Origin: Leishmania martiniquensis
Taxonomy: Eukaryota; Euglenozoa; Kinetoplastea; Trypanosomatida; Trypanosomatidae
Assembly: GCF_017916325.1 (NCBI RefSeq)
Contig: NC_090149.1
Location: 64,501-128,500, forward strand
DNA length: 64,000 nucleotides
Reading direction: 5' to 3'
Below are positions 31,025 through 41,595 of the stretch, piece after piece. The stretch's first letter is position 1, and each line of letters opens with the position of its first letter. The notes under the pieces were generated by a model that searched no databases, was not told where the DNA came from, and saw only the letters and a list, made by a program, of their open reading frames with translations. The position numbers and the translations under genes are program-made.

Positions 31025-33286
31025 ATGGACGGACGAACTCGTGGCGCTGCGCCGTCTGGTGAGCTGGATGCCACATCTGCGCAGATGCCGGGCCGCTCGC
31101 CCTTTTCTTCTTATAGCGACAGCAGCGGCGGACCCTCTCAGCGACGACGATGAGTGCCGTCGGGAAGATATGGCCAGCGCACGGCCACCTGTCCGCCGCT
31201 TCTCTCCCCCTCCCGGCGACAAGGCGAACACCCGCCTCCGGCTTATGGGGCAGTGCTGCTCTCTGCGCCGAAACCGTCTCCGGCGCTGCGGTCCCGGAAG
31301 AAGCGACAGGCGCGTGCGACGGGGATGGGACCCAACATTCGCCGCTTGGCCCACGCGGGAGCCTCCGTCATAAGGCGCACACGACGGTCGGTGCTCCGGC
31401 ACGGCGAGATCGGCCGGAGTCCCTCCAGCAGCACAGCTCTTGGAAAGTCGCGGCGAAAGCCCGCGCGCTTCCTCTGGCCCAGAGCGTCTACTCAGCCGCC
31501 GTGAGAGTGGCGGCAGGAATTCGATCTGTGATGCGACCAAAAGCGGGGCTGATACGCTTCATGACCCCCCGACGTCATTGCCGGCACAGACAGCAGAGAA
31601 CTTGAGGCACGTGGTGTTGTACGGCATTGAGGTTTGCATCGGGCCCCAGGCGGAGCCGCCTTGCAGTCGACAACGGTGTCCCGCTGTGCCTCAGGTCGAT
31701 GCCACCGTCCCCATCGCGTTCATCGGCGTCTACACTACCGCTGTCGAGGATGGCGCGGACGCAAACAGGCTCGTCCCAGCGAGTCGCGCCCCCCGAAGGA
31801 TTCCACGATGTGGTGCAGCGACCGCGGCAGCTGCTGCACGAAAGTTTATCGCCTCCGCCGTCACAGAGCAGCAGTCGTCAGTGCATGCGCCTTATCCCTG
31901 CCAGGTCCCCCTCCCCCACCTGCAGCACCAGCACCAGCAGCAGCAGTAGCGCGCACAACTGGCGGGGTTTCCCACATCCCATTCTCCTCCGCCTTGGATG
32001 TGGTCGAGGCTGCCCCACATGGTTCGATAAGCGCCTCCGGTCGATCAGGCTCCAGGTTGTGGGTACGATAGCAGCGACGGCACCTGCCAAGGCCACGACA
32101 TCGACGAGCAGGTGACCCCAGTGTTCTTGTCACCTAATGAGCTGCAACCGAAGCGCATCAAGGCGCACGACGGCGTCACGGACAGCGGCGGTGGGTCAGG
32201 ACGCTGGCACGGGAGCGCCGGCACCACTGTGAACGCCAATTGCACTGTCGGCTCCCGTTCGACAGCGAACGGCAGCGCTGTGAGTGCGCTCACCTTTTCT
32301 GTGAGAAACGGCGAGCACAATCCTGACTGAGGCGCTCAGCAGCGTGCTCGCCCTCTCCAGAAGCTCTCCCCGCGCAAAGACAGATGCCGTCATCACGGCT
32401 GTGCCACCGCCTCTTCGCCGCTCCGCGAGCCGGGCCGGCAAGGGTGAATGACTATGGCAGCCGACGTGGCGATGTCGGTGCTTTTCAGCATGCAAAGGTG
32501 TCCCATGGAGACGATAACCTGACAGAGGGTGCGGCCACTGGAGTGGAAGTATGTGATCTTCGTGGGCACCATCAACGTCCTTAAGTGCTCCTGGAACTGT
32601 GGGCACTCTCGTGACGCCGTATATCGTGCGCATGGGCGGTATCGAAGGCGGCGAGCGGCTTATGATTAGGACGCAGTTGGTGTGCTGCCACTACGCTGAG
32701 ATACTCTTTGAGGCAAAGCACCGGCTGCGCTGGGCTGAGCACGCTAGCACGTACGGCGACGCGCCTCGCATGACCATTGGCAGACGGCGTCCCGCATTCC
32801 AAGCGTGGTACGACGGTGTCGCCCTCGCCGCCACCGTGGCGTATGCGGCGCCCAGCATGCGGACTCTCCTCACCCACGTGAGTGTCGAGGGTAGCGCCGC
32901 CGAAGCATTTGGTGTCATCGCACCTTCGCGTCTCTGCCTCCCGCTGGCGTTCATGAAGCGAGCGAACATGCGACCGCGGATGCCGACGCTTACCAGCCTG
33001 TTTATCCTTGTCTCCCTCATCATGATACCATCAGTGTTCCCGCACGACCATCCTGGCCATCAAGCACGAAGACAGCTCCATTGCGATGCTGCCTCTATTC
33101 CCAAAGACGGTGCCAGAGCTCTTTGCCGCCCTGAGCGTCTGTGTGCATGCCTTCACACCTCTACGCACAGCCGTGCAGGTGGCGCCGACCATGTCCCTGA
33201 GGTGCTCCCTCACGCTGCTGCGCGTGTCTGCTGCCATTAGCACTGTCGTCCACATCGCCTTCGCCATCTGCGATACCGCGTCGTAG
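31025..33286 (+). pseudogene. Decayed AAAP-family amino acid transporter
   Basis: The clearest part is 32526-33286. 'KYVIFVGTINVLK' (frame at 32526) is followed, after a shift near 32590, by 'GTLVTPYIVRMGG', 'CKHRLR'-like 'EAKHRLRW', 'STYGDAPRMTIGRR' and 'LCLPLAFMKRANM' with 'LTSLFILVSLIMI'. After another shift near 33035 come 'LPLFPKTVPELFAALSVCVHAF' (split in the source as PLFPKTVPELF / AALSVCVHAF) and 'STVVHIAFAIC', then a stop at 33284-33286. These are the first ~6 spans of an AAAP/AVT amino acid transporter; the C-terminal half is missing. Upstream, fragments in all three frames from ATG 31025, such as 'VTPVFLSPNELQPKRIKAH' at about 32112, look like the hydrophilic N-terminal extension these proteins often have. 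That upstream extent is uncertain. At least three lesions plus 3' truncation rule out one sequencing error. Confidence 0.65.
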
Positions 33287-36200
33287 ACTCCCTCCTCCCC
33301 CCTCCAGGCCCGCTCGATGCTCTCCACCTCCTTCGACGGTCAACACAACTCCGTCGAAACGGGCGTTCTCCTGCCCTGCCCTGCGCATCCGTAAGCCCTC
33401 CATACGCATGCCTACTCTCCCTCACCCCCTTTACCTCCAGCTGACAGCTGCACATCGATGCGCCCGTGTCTGTCTGCGTTTGCCGGTATCTCTCGGTGCC
33501 GACCGGGCTGAAGTCTGTGCCTCCATCGCTTGTCTCCCTCTCGAGGCCCTCCCACCCGCCACTCCCCCGTCTGCAGGAAGAACTTCTCCAACTGGGCTTG
33601 GCGGACAGATTGCCAAGTTTCTTTGTGAATATGGATTCTCTATGTAATGAAACGTCAGCCGGGCCCCGCTCAGACCCGCCCCGCCTCTCCTCGCCTCCCT
33701 CCCTCCCTCCCCCCCACAGAGAGAGAGATTGCTGGACTTCATGAGATGTCACGCGCGCACTGAGAGGTGCTGCCTCCTTCGCCCCACAGGCACCTCATGA
33801 TGCAGGGGTAGACGGAAGGCCGCGAAAGGGTCGTGAAACGCATCGGCTCGAGCAGCAGCCGGTCCTTTCTCTGCTGCGGGAGGGACGGTGCTGCCCGGCT
33901 GCTGGGCGTACGCGCCAGCACTTGGTGGTCCGTGATGAGAAGATGGCGTGGAAAGAGCACATGCACAGGGGTGGTGGTCCCTCAACGGGAGTGTGCGTCC
34001 CCCTGCCACTTGCCACCGTCCGAGCGCTGCTAAGGGACGCGTATATCATGTCGGGCAGCGCTCTTTCCCCGCTACGCTCTCTTTGCGGTGGTGGCAACTG
34101 CTCTATGCGCTCCTCCATCGTGCCCTGTATACGCCTCTCCGCCCTTGCCATGGTGCGCGCTGCTCCACCCCACCCTCTCTCCCTCTCTCTCCCTCCTTCG
34201 TTGCGCGAATGCGTCTGCACGGCAGCCGCTCTTCTCTCCCCCTCAGCACCACCACGCCACACACACACACTTGTATATCTTTAAGCGTCCTCCACGAGGT
34301 CCCCTTCCCGCGCACTCCTTTCCCTCTCCTGCCTGCCGTTGGCTGCACTACAGCTCTGTAGTTGTCTATCCGTCCGCCACGACCGTAGAGGAGGCGTGCC
34401 GTTGCCGTTACTTGCAAGCGTTTCTCTTTCCAGCTGCCTCGCATCCTTAGCTCGGGTGCAGCCATCCACAACCCGCGCGCACCAAGCCCCTCCCAACATC
34501 ACCATAGCCACTTCGTCCAGCGCAATCCCCTTTTTTTGTGCTTGCTTGCTCTCGCTGTGCGACGCGTGTGCGTGTGTCCCTTACTCGCCAGGCCTGCTCT
34601 GTTCAGATCACGCAGCTCCGCCTATCCACCTCCACTACCCACACGCGCCCGCCCCGTCGTTCGGTAGGCGTGAGCATATGCCCCCTCTCTCTCCAGTTTA
34701 ACGGCCCTCTTTCTGTTGTGTGTGGGCGCTGCTCGTGTGCGAGTACACCTCCACCACGCTAGCGCGTCGCCTCCCCCCTACCCCACCCCTCCCCTTGGCG
34801 GCGTCTATTTGCTGCATTTTTGTTCTCGTCCGTCGTCTTGGTTGTCCTGTTCAGTTGGAGGTGGCACGCGTATGCGCGTCCCTCAGCGCCGAGCCTTTTT
34901 TTTCCTCACCCCCCCCCTTTTTAGATGTTGTTGATGCGGCTGTGCGCAGACCCCCTCTCCGATAGTGCTTTGGCTTCTGTTCGCTTATCATTCCCCTTCT
35001 GTTGCCTCCCTCCTCTCCTCCCCCTTTCCCTTCGTGTTGTGGTGTCGTCGTCGCGCGTGTGCTTGTGTCCGTCTTCTACACACACGCATACGTACCTGCG
35101 GTAACCCGCGCGCCTCTGTTCCCGTCTTGTGGGCTCTGCTTCGCTCTTGCTGTCTTCCGTGTATCGGCTACCGTATCGCGCTCCCTTTCACGCGCGCTCG
35201 CACTCCCGTCCTTCAAACCTCTTGTGCCTCCGCCTCCGCATCCCCATTTCCTCTCGTGATTGCGATTGTGGCTGAAGGCATACATATCTATACATCAGCA
35301 AGCTTGCTACGTATGCGGTGAGTACCGAGAGTTGCAGGTTGGCAAAGGAGGTCACTGTAGCTGGGCGTGATCCGCACGCTCGCATACGGAAGGCATACGC
35401 ACAGACTCACCCGAGCCCCTGTTCGTTCGGCTGCCTTTTCCCTTTTCTCTGTGGTGGTGGTGGTTGCTGTCCACGCCTCTGCCATCGCGCTACTCCTGCA
35501 TACGTGCACATAGCTGCCCACTTCTTTTTTCTTCTCCTCGCTTGTCTCCTGTAAGGGCGCTCTTCGGTGCTGCTCAGCTCTTTCGCAGCATTCCCCCCAC
35601 TCCCTCCCCCTCATTCGCTGTAACCGCTCAGACTTGTTTTTTTTGTTTGTTTGCTTTGTTTGTTCACTCCCTTTGGTGGCGTGGGTATCTGGGCTGTGCC
35701 CGCGGCGGCTGCTGCTGCGGCAGCGGCGGCGGCACGTGATCCACTCCTCCCTCCTCCCACCCACCCTCTCCTCTAAACTGAGCTCTCCTCCGCCTTTCTT
35801 TGCTGTATCTCGTCGCCGCACACTAAACGCTTTCCTGTTCGCTGTTTCGCCCCCGCTCCCTTGTAAGGTGGCACGGTCGCCATTGTTGCTCCCCCTCCCT
35901 CCCTCCCTCCCCCTCCTCCAACACACACACACGCGCGCCCTCCAACCCTCCCCCTCCCCCCTTTTTGCTTTTGTGAGCGCGCTCAAGTCCTTCACTGAGA
36001 GTGTCATTGCCTCTGTTGCGATATCTTTTAAAGGCGTTGTCATCCGTTCACCCCCTTCCTCCGTTCGTTTTGTCTTACTGTCTCGCGGTGCGGCGCCAGT
36101 GTTTGGTGCGGCCATCACCACCACCACCCTCTCTTGCGCTCTTCCTCCTTCGCACCGTCTTTGACGCCGGCACTCTTTCTCTCTCCCCCTCTGTCTCTGT

Positions 36201-36597
36201 CAGTCTGTCGGTGTGTGTGTGTGTGAGTGCTGTGGCGTCTTTATGTCGCTCTGCTCTCCCTGCAGCAGTCGTTCTCAGCACACGTCTTATCTGTGATTGA
36301 CTGATTTTTTTTACGCGCGTCTGCCACGACTCCTGCACGGCAGCGTACCAGCGCAGCACGGGCAGCTGTGGCACAAGCCCTTCGCTCTCCTCTTCTCCGC
36401 CTCCTCTGGGGTGTGCATCGGTGTCCCCCACCCCTCCCCACACACACACAGACTTAACGCTCCCAGCACGTTGCCTCTTCCTCTCGCTGCAGCCACAGAT
36501 ATCCTGCCTTTCCGCCCCTCCGACTACCACCACCACCACCACCACCACCCCACACACACACACACGCACACCGAGTACGTCTGGAGTCGGTAAAGGA
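33287..36597. other. Very long pyrimidine-rich intergenic region upstream of IP6K-like gene
   Basis: About 3.3 kb, overwhelmingly C/T-rich on the + strand from about 34100 onward, with homopolymer T and C runs (for example near 34898-34922, 35524-35536, 35636-35646) and CA/GT repeats. No gene recognised. A minus-strand frame at 35288-36127 is only the complement of this tract. It may contain both the remains of the lost AAAP C-terminus and a long IP6K leader. Confidence 0.5.
36526..36549. repeat. (ACC)8 trinucleotide repeat
   Basis: Eight ACC units followed directly by a CA run, ending about 50 nt before the IP6K-like ATG. Probably in the leader of that mRNA. Confidence 0.9.
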
Positions 36598-39500
36598 ATG
36601 CACGAGTCCCTTTCGCGGTCAACCTTCGACGCCGTTGTCGAGCACCTGTCTGCCAAGGAGAAACATTTGAGTTGCCGCATCAGCCCTAACGGCAGCTTCC
36701 ACCACCGCTCGTCGCAGCTGTCTCTCCGAGAGATGTCTGGACAGGCTCCAAACGCCGCCGTCGACGCCGTTGCGCCGTATGACCGCACCCATTGCACGCC
36801 CATCACCTCTCCAACGGCAGAGTTACCTGAGCAGCGGATGCCGGTGTTGCATGAAGTCAACAGCGCTTCGGCAGATGCGCTAAAACTGCGGCATAGCAGC
36901 GATGAACTGGACGGCTACTGCAGCTCCTATGAAGGGTCTCTGCCAGATGACAGCGATGGCAGCAGCAGTGAGCTCACCTCCAGAACGAAATCGCAGCCGA
37001 ACCTCACAGCGACTCTGCAGGCGGACGGTCATCACAAGCCCCACCGCCGCCGCCGCCACCAGCGCTATCGCGGCCGCGGATCACCAATACGCAACGCCAC
37101 CCGCGATGAGGAACGACAACGGCTCGTGTCCATGAGCTTCGAGGAGTCGGGGGTGATGGCGAAAGGGGTGGAGGGGCAGGTTGCGCCGTCTGCGGACTCA
37201 GCTACCGCGGCCGCGGCATTGCCTCTCGCGGCATCGAAGGCAGTACCTGCAGCCGGGGGCGTGGCGCGGGAGAGCTCTTTTAGGGGTATTCGGACGCCCT
37301 ATCCGAAGCCGATCGCTGCAACGACAAGTACGAAGACATCAGTGGCCATGATCTCAGCAGCGCTGAGCGTCGCACACTGCTCCGCTGAGGCCGCCCAAAG
37401 AAGTAACTGCAGCAGCCCCCACGCCGTCCCGCTGGGTGGGGTGGCCAACATGAGCGATGCAATGCAACTAACGATGCAGACTCCGCTCTTGGCGCCAGAC
37501 GAAGGAGGAGGGGAGTCAGCCGGACTGCTGCGCTCCTCGACGGCGTCGCGGCTATCGCAGTCGTCCAGCAACCACAGCGACGCTGCAGAGGAGTCCACTG
37601 ATGGCGCTTCAGGTAGCACGTGCTTTGTGGAGCTGCCGTCCTCTACGATGCCACGCCCGCAACACCGCTCTTCCCCCACCAGTACCTCAGGCCTGGCAGG
37701 CAACGCCGCCAAGGGTAGCAACAACAGGAATAATAGTGTCGTCGTTGGGGTGGAGAGCGCGCTGCGAGCGACACCAAGCAGCTCAACTGCTGCTCCACCT
37801 ATCGCCGCGCGAGCACGTGGCGCATCTCGCGCGGCAGATCGAATGACGAGCAGCATAGTAAACGCCGACAACGAGTCTGGTGCGCGCGCCGCCGCCTCCG
37901 ACACGCTGCAGGGCGTCGCCAACGGCCCCTCTGCAGAGCATCAGTCCGATAAGGAGCGGCGAATCTCAGCGGTCGATGCGGTTTCGCCAGAGACGGCGGA
38001 CGCTGCCGGCGTCGCCACATTGACGTCAAAGAACGCGACAGTCCTGTTGCACGATGCAGCAGCGGCGACCTTTGTCAAGTGCACACAGGTGCCCACCGGC
38101 TCCTCCAACCGTGTCGACCTCTCCAGCTCCTCATCGGTCGGTGGCCACCACTTCTCCGTAACGGAGGGCAGCGCCTTCCTGAAGCAGTCCGGCTCGCGTC
38201 GCGAGGAGGCATTCTACAACATGATACGTCCCTACCAGGAGGCGCTCGTGCGGGAAGCCGTGCGGCAGGCGCCCCACACAGTCGAGCATTGGAACAGATA
38301 CCACGCCGGCACGCGGTGCACAGGCGGTCAAAGGGGCGCGGCCTCCGCCGTCTCCTCCGCCCACATGAATGCAGCCAACCAATCGCAGCGACACACCACC
38401 TCCGGCTGCTCGAGCAGCGACGACGATGGCAACAGGGTCGTGGCTGACCCAGCCGACGTGGCGGCCCTCTGTGAGGCGAGGTGGGAGGCCTACCAGCAGT
38501 ACGAGGCGGAGGACATGTCAAGCCTGAGCATTCTCGCTTCGGAACAGCTGCCGGAGAGGAGCGCGCGACGCGAACACCAGCGCGGTGCCCGAGGGAGCGG
38601 CTTCGTCAGCCTGTCCCACGGAAATCTGTCATCGTCAGTGCTGCCGCCCGAGGTAGACAAGGACCTCCTCGCGTTGGCGGCCCGGTTGTGGTGGACGGTG
38701 CGCTTTCGTCATTTCTACCGCACCTCAGTGCCTGCCTACGAGGTGCAGCGGCAGGCAGCTGAAGCAGCAGGTCTGTCGCCACAATCGCCATCCGCCGGCC
38801 CGCCTGCGACAGCAGTCACCACCAGCGACAGCGTTGGTGCGGTCGTCACCAACTCTAGGTGCTCGACGCCAACACCGCAGCAGTGCCTATTCTTGTCGGC
38901 ATCTCCGCCTTCGCAGGAGTCTCATCATGCACGATCAGACTCCGCTGAAGCCGCGCGATCACCCAGGCTGCCCATGAGCCCATCGATGGCAGAGCAGGGA
39001 GACGCTGCGCTCAGAGGGGAGTCAGCCGCTGGTGGGGCAGTAGTGGCTATGATCCCCTGCTTGAGCGGCAACGCCACCCCATGCATGGCCAGCTCTTTTG
39101 CCGCCTCGCTGTTGGACGGAGTCGCCGGCAGCGCAAGCGCTGCGGAGCGGCAGTACGCGGTGCAGAAGCACCGAGCGCTTCAGCTGCTCGCCGCCTTCGT
39201 ACCGCGCTACCATGGTACACGCCGCCTCTTTGTGCGCGACGTGCTGCGCTGCGAGATAAAGGGGAGGGCCGCGGCACCGCTGGACGAAGGGCAGCCGCCG
39301 GGGGAAAAGCAGCAAATCGTGGTGGACGCCGACAATGACGAAGACGACGACGGCAACAGAAGCGGTGACCAGAAGATCTGCCGCATGATCATGCTCGAGT
39401 ACGTGTGCTACCGCTTCCGCCACCCGTGCGTAATGGATATCAAGATGGGCAGCCGCCAGTATGGCCTGCACCCCTCCCCAGAGAAGAAGCAGAGCAAGGA

Positions 39501-39933
39501 GCGCAAGGCAAAGCTGTCCACGTCGGCGCGGTACGGCATCCGCCTCTCAGGGTACCGCCGGTGGAACGCGGAAGAGAGGCAGTACAACTTCCGCAGTAAA
39601 CTGCAGTGCCGCTGTCTCAGCCTCAATGAGGTGAAGAGTGAAGTGTCGGCCTTCCTGCTCAACAGCCGTGAGATGGAGCGAGTGTTCCGCCGGCAGCTGC
39701 AGCGGCTGCGCGTCGCCTTCAGCCAGCAGACCGTCTTCCGCTTCTACACCTCCTCTCTGCTCTTCGTGTACGATGCCGAAGACCCGTTGAAGACGGCGCG
39801 CGTGACGATGGTTGACTTTGCGTACACGTACGAGTCGAAGGAGCTGCAGCAGGGCGGCGACCCGGACGCCGACTTCGACTACGACGTCGGGTACTTGAAG
39901 GCGATCGATACCCTTCTCTCCCTCCTGGCGTAG
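36598..39933 (+). CDS. IP6K: Inositol polyphosphate kinase, IP6K-like, with long disordered N-terminus
   Basis: 1,111 residues from the first in-frame ATG; the upstream open part encodes only leader repeats. The first ~840 residues are Ser/Ala/Thr-rich and probably disordered. The catalytic region lies at the C-terminus: an N-lobe start 'LLAAFVPRYHGTRRLF' (about 863), the inositol phosphate kinase signature PxxxDxKxG as 'PCVMDIKMG' (residues 943-951), and the metal-binding 'VTMVDFAYT' near residue 1075. The usual motif there is IDFAH; here Tyr replaces His. These enzymes phosphorylate IP6 to the pyrophosphate IP7 or act on lower inositol phosphates, linking to polyphosphate storage in acidocalcisomes. 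IP6K is preferred over IPMK because, from memory, T. brucei IP6K also neighbours threonine synthase; the sequence alone does not exclude IPMK. Confidence 0.82.
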   Translation: MHESLSRSTFDAVVEHLSAKEKHLSCRISPNGSFHHRSSQLSLREMSGQAPNAAVDAVAPYDRTHCTPITSPTAELPEQRMPVLHEVNSASADALKLRHSSDELDGYCSSYEGSLPDDSDGSSSELTSRTKSQPNLTATLQADGHHKPHRRRRHQRYRGRGSPIRNATRDEERQRLVSMSFEESGVMAKGVEGQVAPSADSATAAAALPLAASKAVPAAGGVARESSFRGIRTPYPKPIAATTSTKTSVAMISAALSVAHCSAEAAQRSNCSSPHAVPLGGVANMSDAMQLTMQTPLLAPDEGGGESAGLLRSSTASRLSQSSSNHSDAAEESTDGASGSTCFVELPSSTMPRPQHRSSPTSTSGLAGNAAKGSNNRNNSVVVGVESALRATPSSSTAAPPIAARARGASRAADRMTSSIVNADNESGARAAASDTLQGVANGPSAEHQSDKERRISAVDAVSPETADAAGVATLTSKNATVLLHDAAAATFVKCTQVPTGSSNRVDLSSSSSVGGHHFSVTEGSAFLKQSGSRREEAFYNMIRPYQEALVREAVRQAPHTVEHWNRYHAGTRCTGGQRGAASAVSSAHMNAANQSQRHTTSGCSSSDDDGNRVVADPADVAALCEARWEAYQQYEAEDMSSLSILASEQLPERSARREHQRGARGSGFVSLSHGNLSSSVLPPEVDKDLLALAARLWWTVRFRHFYRTSVPAYEVQRQAAEAAGLSPQSPSAGPPATAVTTSDSVGAVVTNSRCSTPTPQQCLFLSASPPSQESHHARSDSAEAARSPRLPMSPSMAEQGDAALRGESAAGGAVVAMIPCLSGNATPCMASSFAASLLDGVAGSASAAERQYAVQKHRALQLLAAFVPRYHGTRRLFVRDVLRCEIKGRAAAPLDEGQPPGEKQQIVVDADNDEDDDGNRSGDQKICRMIMLEYVCYRFRHPCVMDIKMGSRQYGLHPSPEKKQSKERKAKLSTSARYGIRLSGYRRWNAEERQYNFRSKLQCRCLSLNEVKSEVSAFLLNSREMERVFRRQLQRLRVAFSQQTVFRFYTSSLLFVYDAEDPLKTARVTMVDFAYTYESKELQQGGDPDADFDYDVGYLKAIDTLLSLLA

Positions 39934-41595
39934 CCGAACGCGCGCCCACAGCCGGCGAGGAGCACGAACGCTTACGATCTCCGGTGCCTGACGCCATCTG
40001 CTCTGTCCACAAAATCGAGAAGGACGAAGAAAAGGGGGGTAACGAGAGGGCTGGAAAACCCTCGCAGATGTGCCCGCGACTCCGTCTCCCTCTCCTCTCC
40101 GCCGCCTCCCACGCCCACGCCCGTTAGTGTGGCGGTAGAAGCTCCTGCTCTACTGTGTACCTGTGTCCCTTTGGCCTTCTCTTGCGTATCGGAAGCATCG
40201 CCCATCGCTCAGGTGATGAGGGGCAGGTGAGGCGAAGGAGGCGCACCTCTCCGTGTGTGCATCAGCTGTGCCATGTGGAAGGAAGAGGGGGAGGGAGAGG
40301 GGTCAGGTGTACAGATCGATGCATTCCATTCAGCGGACAGCTGCGTGCCTCGCGCACCCCCGTGCGCTTTTTCGTCTCTCCATCACGTATGCGCTAGAGG
40401 CACTTATACACACCAACAGGTTTGGCTGCTACACGCACACCCCCATGCGCGCAAATCCATTTTGAGACGGAGTGCGGGCCCCTTTCACCTCCCATCTTCC
40501 CCCGCCTTTTTCCTCTCTCGCTTGATGGTCGCCTGTGATGGCTCCGCGCCGTGCCATACGCTCGTTGTTTTTCTCATCTGCCTTGCTCGCTACGCCGTCG
40601 ACGGAACAGCGTGCCAGAACTGTTGGTGAAGCGGATAGCGCTTGTTGACCTGTGTCTGTGCAATGTGATGCGTGCGCGTGTGTGTCTTTGTGTGTGCTGC
40701 TGCTTTTCGCTTTCCCCCACGTCCGCTCCTCGCCACTCTTCCCTCTTTCGGGGTGAAGTAACTCAGGAAAGCGTTGCCGCTTGTGTGCCGATGTGACATA
40801 TCGGATATCGCCCTCCCCTCGTCCACGCGCCCCTTCATGGGAGAGGTGGGGATGTGTGCACACCTTTGCGCATCACTGATGCACACGAAATCAAGCTGTC
40901 GCCCTCGCCCGCGTACCCGACGAGGGCCGGGAAGTTGTGAATGAGCTCCTGTGCGTGCTGCCGGTACGTCGTGGGGGTACGTGGCCTCTGCTGCAGCTCT
41001 CCTCGCGGCTTCTGGTGTGTGTGTGTATGGGGGGGTTCACACTTCCCTTAACACAGGTGCCCTCGTCGAGTGGTGAGGGGGAGACGGCATGTGAGCTGCA
41101 TCTCTCCCCCCTCACCTGACCTGTCACGGCCACGCCTTTTCCCGCGTCTTTTGAAAATATGTGCCGATCGTAAGTTGGGCTGCATATGTGAGGTCAGGAG
41201 GTGCCCCTGTTTGCTTGCCGTCCCACACGCACACCAACACACACGCATGCCCCACTACATAGATCCCTCTCTCGCTTCCTCGCGGGCCGTTCGGTCCGCT
41301 GTCCGCACTGACGAAGAGCGACTCAAACACGTTGGCCAGACGTACCCCCTCCTCCTCCCTTCCCCCCAAGCACGTTTTGCAGGCCGCTTACTTCTTTCAC
41401 CCTGTCGCTGCGCACCCGCACACCCCTCCTCTTCCCACACGGGCTGGGTACCTTTGCGGCATCGCCACCACTAATTTGGACCAGCCGCCAGTTTCCTCGT
41501 TTGCCCGCAGCTTGTCGTTACCGCACGACTGCACCCTTACCTCAGCATCCTCCTTCAGCGGTGAAGCCCGGCTTGCACGTTTCCGTCCTCTGAGC
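39934..41595. other. Intergenic spacer, IP6K to threonine synthase
   Basis: About 1.66 kb without a supported gene. G-rich stretch near 40282-40305, CA runs near 41225-41242 and 41416-41430, and C/T-rich leader at 41345-41430. The threonine synthase frame is open back to 41332, but no ATG occurs before 41596. Confidence 0.55.

Noticed and set aside
30899..31540. Minus-strand frame of 213 codons
   Set aside because: Ser/Arg-rich and opposite to the direction of all genes; the + strand here better fits the N-terminal remains of the AAAP pseudogene.
33466..33744. Short frame containing 'EELLQLGLADRLPSFF'
   Set aside because: Looks briefly like a helical domain, but flanks are Pro/Ser repeats and nothing else supports a gene.
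35288..36127. Minus-strand frame of 279 codons
   Set aside because: It is the complement of a C/T-rich spacer, giving a Glu/Arg/Lys/Gly-rich chain without domain features, and every supported gene is on the + strand.
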